Source: Chloroflexota bacterium
Lineage (GTDB): Bacteria; Chloroflexota; UBA11872; VXOZ01
Assembly (NCBI GenBank): GCA_028874195.1
Contig: JAPPLM010000043.1
Coordinates: 1 to 64,000 of the forward strand
DNA: 64,000 nucleotides
Reading direction: 5' to 3'
Shown here: positions 50,333 to 58,480 of the stretch, in pieces
Layout: the number at the start of each line of letters is the position of its first letter
Numbering within the stretch: position 1 is the stretch's first letter
Position numbers and translations under genes: made by a program
The notes under the pieces: model-generated
Database searches by the model: none
What the model was told of the DNA's origin: nothing
The model's input: only the letters and a program-made list of their open reading frames with translations

Positions 50333-51673
50333 CTAGTCCGCAGGTTGCAGCGTTGGACGCCGAGGAAGATAGGCAAGACACAAAATGGCGAGCAAGATCG
50401 GCACCAAAAAGAGCCAGTATGCTTTGTAGACAGGTACTTGCCTTTCGAATAGGTAACCCGCGATCACTGGCCCAATAACAGCGCCTACCCGCGAGACACC
50501 CATGCACCAGCCTATTGCAGTTGCCCGTAGTGCAGCGCTGTAGTATGTCGCCGCGATTGTAAAAACACTCGCAAATCCACCACTGATCAGAAATCCTGAC
50601 ACGAAGTTAAAGGCAATAACATAGGGCCACAACTTCGCCCAAACGAGCGCGCTGAGCACCAATACTGCCGCGCAACCAACCGCAAAAGCCAATATGACGA
50701 TGCGCCGAAGCTCTCGATTCCTCGCACAAGCGGCAATGACAATAGCACCCACTCCAGCACCAACTGGGAAAGCCATTCCCGCATAGATACTGAGCTCAAT
50801 GCTCAAGCCACGCTGAGTGAGCATCTGCGGTGTCCAACTAACCATAAAGTAGCTAAACAAGTTGATCGCAATAAACACACCCCACAACACAGGCGTTGTC
50901 ACTCGATAAGAACCCGATAAGAGTTTGACAACACTAATTGCTGGGGAGGTAGAGAGCGCTTCTGGCACCGATTGGAGCGGAGTGGCACCTAGTCTTTGAA
51001 GCACCACGTTCGTTTTCTGCAGTGCATCAGAATCCGGCTCCCTAGATAGAAAAACTGGCGATTCCGACAACATCTTGAACGAGACCAGTGCCAGCAACAA
51101 GGTAACGAGTCCGCCGCCACCGACGATCCAGCGCCAACCAACGTCATCAAGGAGATTTGCAGACAATAGCGCTGCTATCACACTGCCCACGGTACCAATT
51201 GCGACAATGAGCGCAACATTTACGTTACGGGAGCTAGATTTCGAGATTTCACTGACGTAGGTGGTGAGTACCGGAATCAACACCCCAACTCCTGCACCGG
51301 TTATCAGACGCGCAACCAAGAACTGATCACTCGAGGTTGCAAACGCACTCGCCAACATCGACAACCCAGTAAGGGTTGCAGCAACGATGATAATCGAACG
51401 CCTACCCATACGGTCCGCCAGTGGCGCAAAGAATACCGCACCTATCGCCAAGCCAAGGAGCCCCGATCCAAAGACATAACCTAAGGCCGAGGGGTTTAGA
51501 TTCCATTCAGCGGTCAAGGCGGGCGCGATGTACGCAACCACACCTAAGTCGAAACCGTCAGCGATTGTCAGCGCGCAACACAACACCAACAAGGTTCTGA
51601 CCACGCCAGCGGTCGGTGATTCATCAAGCGCCCGTTGAACCGCATCTTCCGGTGATGGTTCTTGAGTAGTCAA
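50333..51673 (-). CDS. MFS transporter (aromatic-acid/H+ symporter type)
   Basis: 446 residues with about twelve membrane segments. TIADGFDLGVVAYIAPALTA is helix 1 with the D-G-F/Y-D-L mark of the AAHS family that imports aromatic acids. FFAPLADRMGRRSIIIVAAT gives the loop-2 motif (GxxaDRxGRR), and VARLITGAGVGVLIPVLTTY helix 4. A TTG start at 51673 without strong ribosome-binding site is used unless translation begins at a later codon. It fits uptake of the substrate for the Rieske oxygenase group. Confidence 0.9.
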   Translation of the reverse strand: MTTQEPSPEDAVQRALDESPTAGVVRTLLVLCCALTIADGFDLGVVAYIAPALTAEWNLNPSALGYVFGSGLLGLAIGAVFFAPLADRMGRRSIIIVAATLTGLSMLASAFATSSDQFLVARLITGAGVGVLIPVLTTYVSEISKSSSRNVNVALIVAIGTVGSVIAALLSANLLDDVGWRWIVGGGGLVTLLLALVSFKMLSESPVFLSREPDSDALQKTNVVLQRLGATPLQSVPEALSTSPAISVVKLLSGSYRVTTPVLWGVFIAINLFSYFMVSWTPQMLTQRGLSIELSIYAGMAFPVGAGVGAIVIAACARNRELRRIVILAFAVGCAAVLVLSALVWAKLWPYVIAFNFVSGFLISGGFASVFTIAATYYSAALRATAIGWCMGVSRVGAVIGPVIAGYLFERQVPVYKAYWLFLVPILLAILCLAYLPRRPTLQPAD

Positions 51674-51683
51674 ATGAGGCTTA

Positions 51684-52049
51684 TCAATACAAGGGAGCGT
51701 CGTCGTCCAATGGAATGAACAAGCAGGTGCGCGGTTCGCCTTCTACTGCATTGCTTTTATGACCGCGGCCAGTGTGATCTTCTGCCAGCAGGATCGATCC
51801 CGGGCCCATTCGACGTACAGTTCCATCTCCCACCTCAAGATCAACGTGTCCTGTAAGATTGACGACCAGTTGCCGCTTTGGCGCGGTATGGAATTCCAAA
51901 GAATAGTCTCCTTCCACCTCACGAAAGATAACACCATCCCCTTTGAACAACTGTGAGTAACGGCCAGAACCGGCAGGGTGCAGCTCAATTTCAACATCTT
52001 CAAAGTGCGACTCCCCATCGTCCCCGGAATATAACCGAACTATTTTCAT
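51684..52049 (-). CDS. Cupin-domain protein
   Basis: 121 residues, single small beta-barrel. EFHTAPKRQLVVNLTGHVDL is the first cupin motif region (the usual first histidine pair is partly replaced by H-T-A-P-K-R-Q), and MGPGSILLAEDHTGRGHKSN the second. A function as metal-dependent dioxygenase, isomerase or regulatory binding protein is possible. AGGAGGGCGG precedes the ATG. It lies just upstream of the MFS gene with a ten-base gap and is divergent from the EthD-like gene. Confidence 0.82.
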   Translation of the reverse strand: MKIVRLYSGDDGESHFEDVEIELHPAGSGRYSQLFKGDGVIFREVEGDYSLEFHTAPKRQLVVNLTGHVDLEVGDGTVRRMGPGSILLAEDHTGRGHKSNAVEGEPRTCLFIPLDDDAPLY

Positions 52050-52097
52050 AACAACCGCCCTCCTATGGTGTTCGTGAAGTGTTCATTTGTAAGCCGG

Positions 52098-52112
52098 AAC
52101 ATATATTATGTT
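52098..52112. promoter_or_regulatory. Candidate operator in the cupin/EthD divergent region
   Basis: AACAT (52098-52102) and ATGTT (52108-52112) flank ATATT in a perfect inverted repeat, placed 49 bases before the cupin ATG and 90 bases before the EthD-like GTG. It could bind a regulator acting on both directions. Confidence 0.4.
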
Positions 52113-52202
52113 GGACGCTAAGCTAAACACAATGCACATATATGCAGATTTGATGTTAACTTATCAAGAAACGCGTGTAATCATCCTGGATAGGGGGTCG
52201 CA

Positions 52203-52910
52203 GTGAGCTCGCAGGAACACATCTCAGAAACTAAGGTGCACTATCTCATCAAGCGCAAACTAGGTATCTCCCGAGAGATACTAGTCGCACATTGGCTCAT
52301 CAGTCATATGCCAAAAATAATGCAGGCATACGCCGCGGGCGTCGGTCCTGACATCAGGCGATATCGAGTCTCCCTTTTTGAAGAACCCGGCTCAACCGCT
52401 AACTCAACAACATTCGATGGCGTAGCAATGCTAACCGCGGGTCGGCAGCCCAAGATTCCGAATGAGCCATTCGGTACAGACCCAGTCGATGACTTTCAGA
52501 AAGTCGTTGAACCCTACTGGCCTTGGCATACAATCGAGCAGCTAATCGTCGAGCCACAGGTTGAACCTGTCCTAAACACAGATCCCCTGCCCCGCATCGA
52601 GTCCAACAGCATCTACGTCTACCAATTCTTGGAAGCGAACGGCCTGAGAACACCCGAGAATCGCAGCGTTTACTGGCGAGAACACAGAGGCCCCAGAGTC
52701 CGGGACCACATTAATGCTTGCGGGGCAACTAGCTACACGGTGAGCATCTCGGACAACACCACCGACAATCCCTATACCGCCATCGAGGAATACCGCTTTA
52801 ACGATCTAACTCAGTGGGAGAAATTTCACGACATGCACGAAGATTACTCCGATCCTCAGACACGCACAGTCGCAACAGCAGTATCAACCTCCCAGTTTAT
52901 CGGCGTCTAA
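52203..52910 (+). CDS. EthD-like protein with two ferredoxin-like units
   Basis: 235 residues from a GTG after a GGGGG stretch. Each half has a strand-helix-strand unit typical of EthD/dimeric alpha-beta barrel proteins: VHYLIKRKLGISREILVAHW with HMPKIMQ, then NSIYVYQFLEA with NRSVYWREHRGPRVRDHINA. The WxxxHxP-type motif of EthD appears twice in weakened form (HWLISHMPKI and YWREHRGPRV). The fold supports decarboxylation, monooxygenation or binding of ring compounds. It faces the luciferase-like gene convergently. Confidence 0.7.
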   Translation: MSSQEHISETKVHYLIKRKLGISREILVAHWLISHMPKIMQAYAAGVGPDIRRYRVSLFEEPGSTANSTTFDGVAMLTAGRQPKIPNEPFGTDPVDDFQKVVEPYWPWHTIEQLIVEPQVEPVLNTDPLPRIESNSIYVYQFLEANGLRTPENRSVYWREHRGPRVRDHINACGATSYTVSISDNTTDNPYTAIEEYRFNDLTQWEKFHDMHEDYSDPQTRTVATAVSTSQFIGV

Positions 52911-52941
52911 GCGAAAGTTCACGATGAGCGAGAATCCAAGA

Positions 52942-53895
52942 TTATCGGAAATCATGGCTTTCTGCCAAGGAACTTCTCAATCCAGCGAGAACCTCACACG
53001 TGCGCTCATATGACGTCTCATCCACGCGCAGCGGCGCCGCGATGAAGTCGGTAAGGCCGATTGCTTTTAGATGCCTTAAATCTGCTTCGACCTCAGATGC
53101 GTTCCCTATGATCGCAACATCTGCGTGACTGGTGGCCCCTTGTTGCCGCTTAAGCTCCTCGTAGCTATCCCTTTTGGGACCCGTTTCCAGCAATGCGTGG
53201 ACGAGCTCCTTAGTCTTCGGGATATCGTCAGTTGCAACCACAGGCAGAGTCGCCGCGACGCGGGGCGCTCGTTTGTTGGCAGCCTCAGCCGCTGCGTTGA
53301 TCTTAGGCAAAATGACTTGCTCAAGTCGTTCAGCATTCACTAGCCAGGGCAAGGTTCCACGTGCCAAGGCACCTGCTACTTCCAACATCAAGGGCCCCAT
53401 CGCTGCAACCATCACCTCGACCGGGCAAAGACCTGGTGGACGAAGACTTATGTTCGCGCCAAAGAATTCACCCGCATAATCCACGTGTTCGCCTTGACAA
53501 AGCGGCACTAGCACTTCCAGATACTCCCGCATCCGACGCGCAGGTTTCTTAAAGTCTACGTGATACTCATCTTCCATGATGGGTTGGTGAGATGCACCGA
53601 CCCCCAGTGTGAATCGGCCATTGAGCGCCATATTCGTCGTGATGGCTTGCTGAGCCATCGTTACGGGGTGTCGAGGAAAGGCAGGCACTACAGCGGTACC
53701 GAGTTCGATACGTTCGGTACGTTGACCCGCCACGCTTGCCACAGTCATGGCATCCATTCCCCAAGGACTGTTGACTATCCAGAAATGGTCAAATCCATGG
53801 CTTTCAGCATTAGTCGCCTCATCAACAACTTCCGCCATCGTAACGAGCGGGTTGAGCCGATCGGTAACTTGGCTGCTCAATATCCCAATTTTCAC
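52942..53895 (-). CDS. Luciferase-like (LLM class) oxidoreductase, probable F420-type
   Basis: 317 residues from a GTG at 53895 after GGGAGAACGCTG. DHFWIVNSPWGMDAMTVASV, RIELGTAVVPAFPRHPVTMA and GRFTLGVGASHQPIMEDEYH are flavin-site strands of the luciferase-like superfamily. It follows the HsaA-like hydroxylase by about 60 bases on the same strand, and may share a pathway with the MaoC, hydroxylase and molybdopterin genes. Its sequence is distinct from those at 1502-2509 and 7996-8904. Confidence 0.87.
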   Translation of the reverse strand: MKIGILSSQVTDRLNPLVTMAEVVDEATNAESHGFDHFWIVNSPWGMDAMTVASVAGQRTERIELGTAVVPAFPRHPVTMAQQAITTNMALNGRFTLGVGASHQPIMEDEYHVDFKKPARRMREYLEVLVPLCQGEHVDYAGEFFGANISLRPPGLCPVEVMVAAMGPLMLEVAGALARGTLPWLVNAERLEQVILPKINAAAEAANKRAPRVAATLPVVATDDIPKTKELVHALLETGPKRDSYEELKRQQGATSHADVAIIGNASEVEADLRHLKAIGLTDFIAAPLRVDETSYERTCEVLAGLRSSLAESHDFR

Positions 53896-53956
53896 CAGCG
53901 TTCTCCCTTCTTAAGCCCGAGTCCTTGAGGGGCCAGACTGGAATTCACAAGGTCAA

Positions 53957-55144
53957 CTAGTACAACAGAAACGCCCAATCAGTGGGTCTATCCACCATCA
54001 GTTTCCCAACGGACTCAAACCTCGAGGCTGAGGTAAACGCGTGCTGTGTGAGCGTTGCGATGTCGCGATGATAACGCTCGAAATTGAGCGCACCTTGAAT
54101 CGCAGACGTACCTGCTACACCACGAATCAATTCGATTGCCTCAGCCGCTGCCTGCGTTCCAAATGATCCGGCGAGTTGCAAATCCATTTTGTGCTCTTGG
54201 GTCGGAGTCTGACCCTGGGCAACACATTCCCACAGCGTTTCTATGCTAGAGAACAAGTAGGCACGGGCGGCATCTAGTTTGGCTCGCGCCTGGGCAAGTT
54301 GCGATTGCGCCACCGGCCGATCCCCAACGGTCGCAGGTGCAAAGGCGGGTGTCTTCTTTGCAGCAAGATCTAGAGCTTCGACAAGCGCGTTACGTGCGCT
54401 AGACAAGCAAACGACCGTTACAAATGGGGTTCCCGCAATCGGCCCGCATTGATACAGGTGCCCATCAAAAGGAGGATTGGGGTTGGTTATGGGCCCGAGT
54501 TCGTGGGTATGGGACCTTGGCACAAACACATCATCAACGATTACATCGTGACTGCCAGTCCCTCGCATTCCAAGCGTATTCCAGTTGCCAGTAACCTCAA
54601 GATCTTCAGCTTTGTACAGGCAGCGTACTACCAATGGCTTGTCGCCCTTCATGCGAGGCTTGCCATCGTCCAATACCAGTGTGGACCCGGCGATCCAATT
54701 TGAAAAGTCGCATCCACTGACAAACGAGATCGTTCCGGAAACTCGATAACCCCCTTCCACCTCGATCGCGCGCCCTAATGGAAAGGGTGACCCGGCCGCA
54801 ATGGTCATCGGGTCGCCAAAAATCTCTTGTGCTGCATCAGGGTGCAATGCACCACCAGCCATGCTGGGACCATTGGCGTTAGGGACCGCCCAACCAACTG
54901 CACTATCAATGTTCGCCAGCGCTTCGAATATTCGATAGGAGCTTGGAAGGTCGATCTCCAGTCCACCAAGGGCCTTTGGGACCCACATGCGGAAAAAGCC
55001 AGCGTCACGGAGCGCATCGATGACAGGCGACGAGACCTTACGCTCCTCTTCCGCGCGTTCTGAGTGTTCCCGAATCAAGGGTTCAAGTTCGTGAACTTTT
55101 TCTAGTAAGTCAATTGCGACTTGACTCTCTAGTTCAGCGTTCAT
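53957..55144 (-). CDS. Acyl-CoA-dehydrogenase-fold flavin monooxygenase (HsaA/HpaB-like)
   Basis: 395 residues of the acyl-CoA dehydrogenase fold. FRMWVPKALGGLEIDLPSSY is the N-terminal part, and VSGTISFVSGCDFSNWIAGS lies in the flavin-binding barrel. The HPLCxxD-type glutamate base of true acyl-CoA dehydrogenases is not obvious. This makes the hydroxylase branch (two-component, FMNH2-using, such as 3-HSA hydroxylase in steroid degradation) more likely. Start and the previous stop overlap (TAATG). It forms a tight operon with the MaoC-like and molybdopterin genes. Confidence 0.82.
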   Translation of the reverse strand: MNAELESQVAIDLLEKVHELEPLIREHSERAEEERKVSSPVIDALRDAGFFRMWVPKALGGLEIDLPSSYRIFEALANIDSAVGWAVPNANGPSMAGGALHPDAAQEIFGDPMTIAAGSPFPLGRAIEVEGGYRVSGTISFVSGCDFSNWIAGSTLVLDDGKPRMKGDKPLVVRCLYKAEDLEVTGNWNTLGMRGTGSHDVIVDDVFVPRSHTHELGPITNPNPPFDGHLYQCGPIAGTPFVTVVCLSSARNALVEALDLAAKKTPAFAPATVGDRPVAQSQLAQARAKLDAARAYLFSSIETLWECVAQGQTPTQEHKMDLQLAGSFGTQAAAEAIELIRGVAGTSAIQGALNFERYHRDIATLTQHAFTSASRFESVGKLMVDRPTDWAFLLY

Positions 55145-56313
55145 TAACTTCGCGCACGGTCCTTGATTGGATCAGTGTCTTTGGAAGGAAGCACAATCGT
55201 TCCGCTCCCGGGCATAACATTTTGTCCTCGTTGATTCCTCGCCCAGGTAGAGACGTCCACGCAGTGTTCCCCATCATCGTCGATGTATCGTTTATCCACC
55301 TTTCCGCCCATCACGATGACATCGCCGTGGTAAACAAAGCTTCGATACTGGGCGCTGGCTGATTTGCACCAGCCGCTGTCTCCCATCCAATGGGTTAGCA
55401 GATTAATGTGCCAGCACTGTCTTTGAAAACCAACGTCATACTGGAGCGGAACGCCCATGGCGACGGCGGCATGCTTGTTGTAATGCACCGCGTATATCGG
55501 CTCCAAGGCGGAGCTGTCGGGATCTCGAAAGGCCCAAGCAGGGTGCTTTTGATAATCGCGCAACGCAACGCCATTCGCCTTCAGCCTGGGTATTGGCGCA
55601 CCTCCACCCGACACAAACGCCACTTCATCCGTGGTGCCGATCGGCCCTTTGGTGAGTTCATCAAGTTCATCCCCTTCAGCAACGCCTTCCCAGTAGCGAG
55701 GACTTGGTCCCCGGGGTGCCTCTGCAAGCACACGGGCTTCAATATCAACGAGTGCTTCCTCAGTCCAAACCTGGGGCAGGTCTTTGGCAACATCGGATTT
55801 GGCCCCCTTTTTTATCGCTGTGCCTCGTTCGTAGTTAATCACGCTCCAGTCTATTTCCGCGATGAGTTCATCGCGTTGATTGGTGTATTCGTTGTGGAAA
55901 TGATCGATGACAATTCGGTCAGCGAAACTGCTCGGCTTTGGACCGCTGAAACCCTGGTAGATGCATTTCGGCTTAATCCGATCGCCAATATAGATGGGTC
56001 TATGAAACCTAAGCGTGCTTTCAGAATGGAAGGAGCCTAACCCGGGCCATCCGAACTGCAGCCCCGAAAAGCAGCCCATGACGAATGACGGGGGCGCAAC
56101 TGCTGCGCCAAATGGGGATGCCTCACCTAACTCCGTATCGGCCCAAAGCGGGTTCACTTCCCCAATACCTTCAACAAAGCGCAACACGGCGATGCGACTG
56201 GCATCTTCGTTGTACACGGAGTGATCAATCCTTAGTTCAATCCCTGCTTTGGCTTGCATGGAGGCAATCATCTCTTCCGTGATGGTTGCCTGGGGCATGG
56301 TTGCTTCGGTCAT
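55144..56313 (-). CDS. MaoC-like protein with two hot-dog domains
   Basis: 389 residues, double hot-dog fold. The first half has FVEGIGEVNPLWADTELGEA and YIGDRIKPKCIYQGFSGPKP; the second half KHPAWAFRDPDSSALEPIYA and YRSFVYHGDVIVMGGKVDKR. MaoC-like hydratases act on enoyl-CoA esters, and large ones of this type are used in steroid and fatty-acid degradation. The hydratase D/H motif is weak here, so a thioesterase or binding role remains possible. Its stop overlaps the next ATG. Confidence 0.8.
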   Translation of the reverse strand: MTEATMPQATITEEMIASMQAKAGIELRIDHSVYNEDASRIAVLRFVEGIGEVNPLWADTELGEASPFGAAVAPPSFVMGCFSGLQFGWPGLGSFHSESTLRFHRPIYIGDRIKPKCIYQGFSGPKPSSFADRIVIDHFHNEYTNQRDELIAEIDWSVINYERGTAIKKGAKSDVAKDLPQVWTEEALVDIEARVLAEAPRGPSPRYWEGVAEGDELDELTKGPIGTTDEVAFVSGGGAPIPRLKANGVALRDYQKHPAWAFRDPDSSALEPIYAVHYNKHAAVAMGVPLQYDVGFQRQCWHINLLTHWMGDSGWCKSASAQYRSFVYHGDVIVMGGKVDKRYIDDDGEHCVDVSTWARNQRGQNVMPGSGTIVLPSKDTDPIKDRARS

Positions 56314-56325
56314 TTTTACTACGTC

Positions 56326-58464
56326 CTAGTTCACCGCTTCATTTCGCGGTCTTATGTTGACGGGAATGCTCGATTGCCGTGGCATAAAATTGATCGATTC
56401 TAAATGCTCGGTGAGAGACACCAAGTTATTCACCCCGTATTCCGCGCTATTGGCTTTCATGTGGAACGTTGAGACAACCCCAGCTTTTAATGTGGGATCT
56501 GACTGCACAGTGGCTCTCATCGACCCGTTGGCGTTAACGACTTCCACTAACTGTCCGTCTTCCAGTTTGTTCAACTCCAAATCCTCAGGTGCCATGTGCA
56601 AAACGCTCGACGGGTGCTTGCTGAGGGTTCGATCTGCATTTCGATACGCGCTGTTCATGGTTTCGAGACGGCGTCGGCATACCAGAAGGAATTGGTAGTG
56701 CGCATCTGGCGTCTTTTGGACGTAGCTGAGGAATTCCTCCGCGACATCGGCGGGACAGACATTCAAGCGAGCGCCATCATCCTGCTGGGCAGGTTCAATG
56801 GGAACGGGTTCGTAAGGCAGGCCAATCCCATGGGGGGCTGCGGTAAGTTCTTCAATGGACACATTGCCACCCAGCTCACACAACTGTGCAATGAGCTCCC
56901 TTGTGCTTGGCTTGGTTTGCATATCCAGCGGTGTACCTTGGTGAGCCTCATCCGGCAGGCCGATGGCTGGTCGCTTGAGTGCCAACGTGCGGTTCATCCG
57001 CTGGGTGGTTTCCCAGAAAAACTCCCAATCATCGATTAGAGACGGCAATGGTTGGACCACCGCATCAGCGTATTGGGCGAATGGCGTCAAGGTGTGTGAA
57101 TCTGACAAGCCCGTGAAGTCCTCTCGCTCATAAGGCGCCTTAACTGCGATGACATAGTCCGAAAGCTCTGTCGTTTCGGTCTCGCGCATATCCAGCGTCA
57201 CAAGCAGTTCCAGCTGCTTAAACGCTTTCCGCGTAAGCCCAGGCTCGCCGAGGGCGCCAACAGGATTGCCACCAACGACAATGAGCGCCCGCATGCGCTC
57301 TGGTGAATCACTAAGGATTTCACTAGGGAGTAGCGCGGTCGGAAACTCACCCCCCACCCGTCCAGTGTTGGCCGATAGTGTGCGCGGACCTTGCTCCCAA
57401 GCTCGGCCAGGTGGGATGACGCTTTCAACTGTAGGAACGGCCCCAAACAACAAACCGCGGTTAGTTACCCAATCACCCGCCTTTCTGTATCCGCCGCAGA
57501 CCACATTCAGTGATTCAACCAAGTGTTCGGCTAGGTTTGAGTGGGGCGACATGTCAGGACCCGTGCCTGAAAATGCGCTTGCCCGGTTCGCGCTTGAGAA
57601 AAGCTCCGCGGCTTCCACAATCTCTGCCGGAGGGATTTTCGCCCGTTTTGCCGCAACCTCAAGTGTTACCGGCTGCACAAGCGCACGCAACGCATCAACG
57701 GAAGTCGCGAACCGATTGAGGAAGTCTCGATTTTCCAATCCGTTAAGAAAGATGTGATTCAACATGGCGGCGAGCACAACCGCGTCTTCGCCCGGATCAA
57801 TTTGAAGATGGAGATCAGCCCTCCGCGCGATTTCGGTTCTTCTCGGATCAATCACAATGAGTTTGTGACCGTCACGCTGATATTGGCGAAGGTGGCTTTG
57901 CGGATTGCGACGCGAGGGGTATGGGCAAGTCGGCGCTCCCATGTGGGACACTGGCGGGTTTGTACCTACCAATAGAGCCACTTCACAATCCGGCCCTACA
58001 TACTTGCCGTTGGCGAAATATCCAAGACGTCCGGCTGTCACCCATTTGGCGGATTGGTCGATTGTGATGCTAGAGAAGAGATTCGGCGAACCAATGGTGC
58101 TTCCCAACCAACTCTTGACCAACGCATGATTTAGAGGATTTTGGTTTGTTCCAGTGCCGTAGTACAGCCCAATCGATCGTGGTCCATATTGGTCTATTAA
58201 GGTGGATAGTTTGCGCGAGACTTCATCATAGACTTCACGTGGTGAAAGCTGCTCTCTCCGGCCATCCTTTTGCTTGAACGTTTGTGTTAGCCGATCTTCA
58301 CCATTCTGATGATCGAGGCTCGTTTTTCCTTTGAAACAAAGGTAGCCCTTGCTATGCGGATGAGCGGCATCGCCTCTTATGGAAGTGACTCGATTGTCCT
58401 CCACTTCGAGTTCGACGCCGCAAGCAGCCTGGCAGTTTCGGCAGAATGAAATACGTCTTGCCAT
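56326..58464 (-). CDS. Molybdopterin-dependent oxidoreductase (formate-dehydrogenase/NarB-like)
   Basis: 712 residues with an N-terminal [4Fe-4S] site, C8-x2-C11-x3-C15-x27-C43, then a molybdopterin domain (IKTYY-like PLNHALVKSWLGSTIGSPNL, FFANGKYVGPDCEVALLVGT) and a C-terminal dinucleotide-binding domain (LNVCPADVAEE onward). There is no twin-arginine signal, so it is cytoplasmic. Members of this group reduce or oxidise formate, nitrate, sulfur compounds or CoA-bound substrates. The partner electron carriers are not seen. It leads the operon with MaoC-like and hydroxylase genes, so it probably acts on a carbon substrate in the same pathway. Confidence 0.88.
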   Translation of the reverse strand: MARRISFCRNCQAACGVELEVEDNRVTSIRGDAAHPHSKGYLCFKGKTSLDHQNGEDRLTQTFKQKDGRREQLSPREVYDEVSRKLSTLIDQYGPRSIGLYYGTGTNQNPLNHALVKSWLGSTIGSPNLFSSITIDQSAKWVTAGRLGYFANGKYVGPDCEVALLVGTNPPVSHMGAPTCPYPSRRNPQSHLRQYQRDGHKLIVIDPRRTEIARRADLHLQIDPGEDAVVLAAMLNHIFLNGLENRDFLNRFATSVDALRALVQPVTLEVAAKRAKIPPAEIVEAAELFSSANRASAFSGTGPDMSPHSNLAEHLVESLNVVCGGYRKAGDWVTNRGLLFGAVPTVESVIPPGRAWEQGPRTLSANTGRVGGEFPTALLPSEILSDSPERMRALIVVGGNPVGALGEPGLTRKAFKQLELLVTLDMRETETTELSDYVIAVKAPYEREDFTGLSDSHTLTPFAQYADAVVQPLPSLIDDWEFFWETTQRMNRTLALKRPAIGLPDEAHQGTPLDMQTKPSTRELIAQLCELGGNVSIEELTAAPHGIGLPYEPVPIEPAQQDDGARLNVCPADVAEEFLSYVQKTPDAHYQFLLVCRRRLETMNSAYRNADRTLSKHPSSVLHMAPEDLELNKLEDGQLVEVVNANGSMRATVQSDPTLKAGVVSTFHMKANSAEYGVNNLVSLTEHLESINFMPRQSSIPVNIRPRNEAVN

Positions 58465-58480
58465 TCCACCACCTTTGGCG

